Source of the DNA: Ruminococcus flavefaciens
GTDB taxonomy: Bacteria; Bacillota_A; Clostridia; Oscillospirales; Ruminococcaceae
NCBI GenBank assembly: GCA_004556875.1
Contig: SFFP01000067.1
Location: 1-8,607 of the forward strand
Direction of reading: 5' to 3'
Length of the DNA stretch: 8,607 nt
The notes beneath the pieces were generated by a model. It did not search any database. It saw only the letters and a program-made list of their open reading frames with translations, and was not told the DNA's origin. Made by a program: the position numbers and the translations under genes. This document shows positions 6,197-8,607 of the stretch, in pieces. Position 1 is the stretch's first letter. The number at the start of each line of letters is the position of its first letter.

Positions 6197-7102
6197 TCAT
6201 ACTTTTTTCTCAAGCATAGCCGCTTTTCTTTGTGCAGCAGCTTTTTTATTTTCCTCGACTCTTTTATTTACAAGGTCGATCCTGTCTTTAAGAAGATCTT
6301 CATTATAGATACAAGAGAGAGATATATCGTCCTCTGTTCCGAAATGTGATCTTTTGCTGAGATTGTTTATTATGATGTTTTTGAAGGTTTCGAGGTTTAC
6401 GAGCTGGCTTGTGATTATGGTATGATAATCAAGGAAGTCGTGCTCGCTGCCGAAGGAAGTATACAATCCATCGGTAGAACCATAAAGGGCGATGAGCTTC
6501 TTGTTAGGAGCATAGAAGCTGCTGAACAAGGAAGCAGCATTGGAATTGCATACCGAAGCCGTAACGTTAGCAGGCGCTGATTCGTTATACTCCATAGGCA
6601 TAACGGCTTTTCCGTCCTCAAAGAGAGCAACGAGACTTCCGTCGCCTATCTGTACACCGAAGGTATAATTATCACCTGAAATGCCTGCAACGAGTGTCGT
6701 GCCATAATATGACTCGGGCAGGATAGCCTCAAACTCTTCGGGTTTGAAGTTGCTTTTCTCCTCGTCGGTTACAGGGGTTTCAGCCAGATGCTTTTCGACC
6801 TTCATATTCCAGTTTGAAATGATCTGCTTTTCTATATTTTTTATAATAAGTTTATGATTAGCTGGAAGGTTTGCTTCCAGAGCCTCACGGTCTTCGTAAA
6901 AGCGGTCTATAGCCTCAATAGTAGCCTCAACAGCGAATTTAGAACCGAGGTGGCTTCTGAAATGCTTTTTGCTTCCGTGACCGTCGGCAACTACAGCTAT
7001 GGCGTAGTGATCGCCGACTTTAAAAGCAGAGCTGTCCTGACAAACCAGATTGGTCTTTTCGTGGCTTGCGCCCATGACCGAGTGGTTGAAGCCATTGAAC
7101 AT
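6197..7102 (-). CDS. PP2C-family Ser/Thr protein phosphatase (TerY-P triad)
   Basis: A 301-residue metal-dependent phosphatase, expected to remove phosphate from Ser/Thr of proteins phosphorylated by the kinase encoded two genes upstream. PP2C motifs appear in order: GASHEKTNLVCQD with Asp23; VADGHGS with metal-binding Asp40-Gly41; YGTTL at 133-137; QIGDGS at 151-156 (where many members have GDSR); STDGL at 209-213; and TEDDISL at 256-262, the usual last metal-binding D-N/D element. All expected acidic metal ligands seem present, so an active enzyme is likely. The last 35 residues form a Lys/Arg-rich helix outside the core. No signal peptide or membrane segment. The start ATG is preceded by the strong GGAGGAGG at 7114-7121. 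It lies 35 bp after the vWA gene and 59 bp before the repeat-protein gene, consistent with one transcript. Confidence 0.9.
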   Translation of the reverse strand: MFNGFNHSVMGASHEKTNLVCQDSSAFKVGDHYAIAVVADGHGSKKHFRSHLGSKFAVEATIEAIDRFYEDREALEANLPANHKLIIKNIEKQIISNWNMKVEKHLAETPVTDEEKSNFKPEEFEAILPESYYGTTLVAGISGDNYTFGVQIGDGSLVALFEDGKAVMPMEYNESAPANVTASVCNSNAASLFSSFYAPNKKLIALYGSTDGLYTSFGSEHDFLDYHTIITSQLVNLETFKNIIINNLSKRSHFGTEDDISLSCIYNEDLLKDRIDLVNKRVEENKKAAAQRKAAMLEKKV

Positions 7103-7113
7103 ATTTTTTCCGT

Positions 7114-7121
7114 CCTCCTCC
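7114..7121 (-). promoter_or_regulatory. Strong ribosome binding site for the PP2C gene
   Basis: On the - strand, GGAGGAGG lies 11 nt before the ATG at 7102, within a purine-rich run. It is the strongest such site in the - strand cluster, markedly better than the one in front of the repeat-protein gene, which suggests unequal protein yields from the shared message. Confidence 0.7.
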
Positions 7122-7137
7122 CGAAATTTTCCTGATA

Positions 7138-8025
7138 TTACCAGCCTGTATCGAAGGGGACGTCATCTCCATCGGTCTGGGTGCTTACAAGCTCCTGGAT
7201 CTGCTGACCGAGGAGTTTCTGTTTAGCGGCAAATACATCTTCTTCGCCGATCTCATGGCTTGTATCGTCTGAGAGTGTCATACTCTTACTTCCGATCTGT
7301 GAAGATGTTACAGCGATGATCTTGATCATCTGAGCGAGCTGTCCGCCTGAATAAGCGTGAACAACTGTGTCCTTAGAGCCTGTGAACTCTGCAAGGATAT
7401 TGTCATTTGCTTCCTGACCGATACCGAGAGCAGCTTTAAGGCCGAACTTGTACCAGCTGTTTGTCTGAAGCTCTCTGAGGCCTTCCTTATAGTCATCTGA
7501 CGGATATCCGTCTGTCATAAGGAATATAACAGGAGCGAATGATAATGAAGGTGAATTGAGGAAGCTGTTTCTTGACATTCTGTGATTAAGCTCCTTGAAA
7601 GCTGCGCCCATGCTTGTAACGCCGCTTGCACGGAGTCTTGCCCATTCAAAGTCCTCTATCGGGATAGGATTGGAATACATCCATCTTACCTCTGTAGAGA
7701 ATGTAAGAACTGCTACCTTTACGTCTGTATCAGCTTCGCCGACTCTTCTTATCTCAGGTATAAGCTCTTCCATTACTGTATTGAGCTCGCCCATCTTCTT
7801 GCCCTTCATACTTCCTGAAGTGTCGATGAGGAAGAATATAACGAGACTCTTTTTGGAAACGCTTGTAGCGCTGAGCGGATCATCATCAAAATCGAGAATG
7901 CTGTTGTCGGATACGGGAGCTGAAGAAGCTGCAGAAGAAACTGTTTCTGCGTTATCGAAATCGTCCAGAGGAGAAACGTTCTGATTCTCGTTCACTTCCG
8001 GTTCTGTAAAATGTTCATTGCTCAT
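7138..8025 (-). CDS. TerY-like von Willebrand factor A domain protein
   Basis: A 295-residue cytoplasmic protein with no signal peptide. Residues 1-57 are acidic, Ser-rich and probably disordered (LDDFD, ILDFDDDP). The vWA domain spans about 60-245 and has a complete MIDAS metal site: DTSGSM at 68-73, Thr137 in ASGVTSMGAAF, and Asp172 in LMTDG. The ASGvTsmGaA motif and the PVIFLMTDGYPSDD strand match TerY-type proteins of Ter-associated triads rather than adhesins or Mg-chelatase partners. A C-terminal tail of about 50 residues follows the domain. Such proteins are thought to bind a divalent metal and assemble partner proteins; here the partners are the kinase upstream (45-bp gap) and the phosphatase downstream (35-bp gap). 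The ATG at 8025 is preceded by AAAGGAT at 8037-8043, a usable site with a long spacer. terY is the family resemblance; I give no symbol because orthology is untested. Confidence 0.9.
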   Translation of the reverse strand: MSNEHFTEPEVNENQNVSPLDDFDNAETVSSAASSAPVSDNSILDFDDDPLSATSVSKKSLVIFFLIDTSGSMKGKKMGELNTVMEELIPEIRRVGEADTDVKVAVLTFSTEVRWMYSNPIPIEDFEWARLRASGVTSMGAAFKELNHRMSRNSFLNSPSLSFAPVIFLMTDGYPSDDYKEGLRELQTNSWYKFGLKAALGIGQEANDNILAEFTGSKDTVVHAYSGGQLAQMIKIIAVTSSQIGSKSMTLSDDTSHEIGEEDVFAAKQKLLGQQIQELVSTQTDGDDVPFDTGW

Positions 8026-8070
8026 AATTTACATACATCCTTTCAGTAATACTGCTTTTGAAACAGCAGG

Positions 8071-8607
8071 TTAGATCTGTGCTTTTACTTCGCCGAAATC
8101 GATCTCAAGCCCCTGCCATACAGGGAAGCCTTTTCCTGGAGCGATATCGTAGAATACTCCGTCCGGCATTTTTGCCTTCCACTGTCTGTCTGAACAATTC
8201 TTGATGCCGAGTACACCCGGTTTAAGCTTATTTTCTACAAGCTCGCCTGCAACGGCAGTAAAGTCGTCGGATTCGGGAACGATCTCGCAGGTATAGAACT
8301 TACAGCCGAGATAGAGCGGTGTACGGTAATCACGGTTGCTGAAACCGATGGTAACGAATTCCATTCCGCACTTAGGGCATTTGAATGTTTTTTCGTTCTG
8401 ATGTATGAACATCGAACTGAAGTTTGTTCTTCCGCAGCCGCACTGTATTATCTCTGATCTCAGGCGTATGAACAGCTTCTGCCATTCATTCTCGATGATA
8501 CGCTTTGTAGGATCGCTGATACCAGTGGTAAATGAGCGGATGAACGCATCTTTTATGTAATCAGGGTAAATTCTCCAGAATTTGATTATGTTGTCGTGGA
8601 TACCTCT
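8071..8607 (-). CDS. Ser/Thr protein kinase C-terminus with zinc ribbon and beta-rich tail, 5' truncated by window edge
   Basis: The frame is open from the right edge to the TAA at 8071-8073, giving 178 visible residues; the ATG at 8412 is internal. Residues 1-53 read as the end of a kinase C-lobe (FWRIYPDYIKDAFIRSF, SDPTKRIIENEW), matching the helix and conserved Arg ahead of the terminal eW...l segment of kinases in TerY-P triads. A four-Cys zinc ribbon follows: CGC at 56-58 and CPKCG at 77-81. Residues about 95-178 are beta-rich, with GVLGIKN, W143, a DG turn, PGKGFPVWQGLEIDFG, recalling the FHA-like tail seen in this kinase class. The catalytic motifs (DFG, HRD) lie outside the window, so activity cannot be judged. 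It heads the visible cluster, 45 bp before the vWA gene; the operon promoter is not in the window. Kinase assignment rests on C-lobe resemblance plus context. Confidence 0.75.
   Translation of the reverse strand, partial: RGIHDNIIKFWRIYPDYIKDAFIRSFTTGISDPTKRIIENEWQKLFIRLRSEIIQCGCGRTNFSSMFIHQNEKTFKCPKCGMEFVTIGFSNRDYRTPLYLGCKFYTCEIVPESDDFTAVAGELVENKLKPGVLGIKNCSDRQWKAKMPDGVFYDIAPGKGFPVWQGLEIDFGEVKAQI

Overview
The window looks like a chromosomal segment of a low-to-mid GC Gram-positive anaerobe, most likely a Clostridia member near Ruminococcus. This is inferred from the heavy use of ATA for isoleucine, the strong purine-rich ribosome binding sites, the monocin-like absence of outer-membrane partners for the HlyD-type protein, and the gene content; it is not a species call. 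Two convergent gene blocks meet at a strong hairpin terminator at 4065-4109.

Left block, + strand, 1-4056: a tightly packed operon encoding the C-terminal two thirds of an extracellular solute-binding protein (cut by the left edge), two carbohydrate-type (CUT1/MalFG-like) ABC permeases, and an HlyD/MacA-like membrane-fusion adaptor. Gaps are 3 bp, a 4-bp ATGA overlap, and 4 bp. No ATPase is present. An efflux-type adaptor as the last gene of an importer-type operon, carrying four half-lipoyl motifs instead of two, is unusual.

Right block, - strand, 8607-4204: reading from the right edge, the C-terminal end of a Ser/Thr protein kinase with an attached zinc ribbon and beta-rich tail (cut by the right edge), a TerY-like von Willebrand factor A protein with an intact MIDAS site, a PP2C-type phosphatase, and a 395-residue protein with an N-terminal domain that looks like a cytidine deaminase stripped of its zinc ligands followed by about 15 GYPQQ repeats. 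Kinase, TerY-type vWA and PP2C together match the TerY-P phosphorylation triad described in comparative-genomic work on tellurite/stress (Ter) systems. The fourth gene sits 59 bp behind the phosphatase and is a good candidate for the substrate or effector of the triad.

Beyond that lies a 215-bp AT-rich gap with an inverted repeat and a good sigma-A-type promoter, followed by a small two-helix membrane protein of unknown function (4204-4734), which appears to be a separate transcription unit. No RNA genes, insertion sequences, CRISPR arrays or origins were seen.
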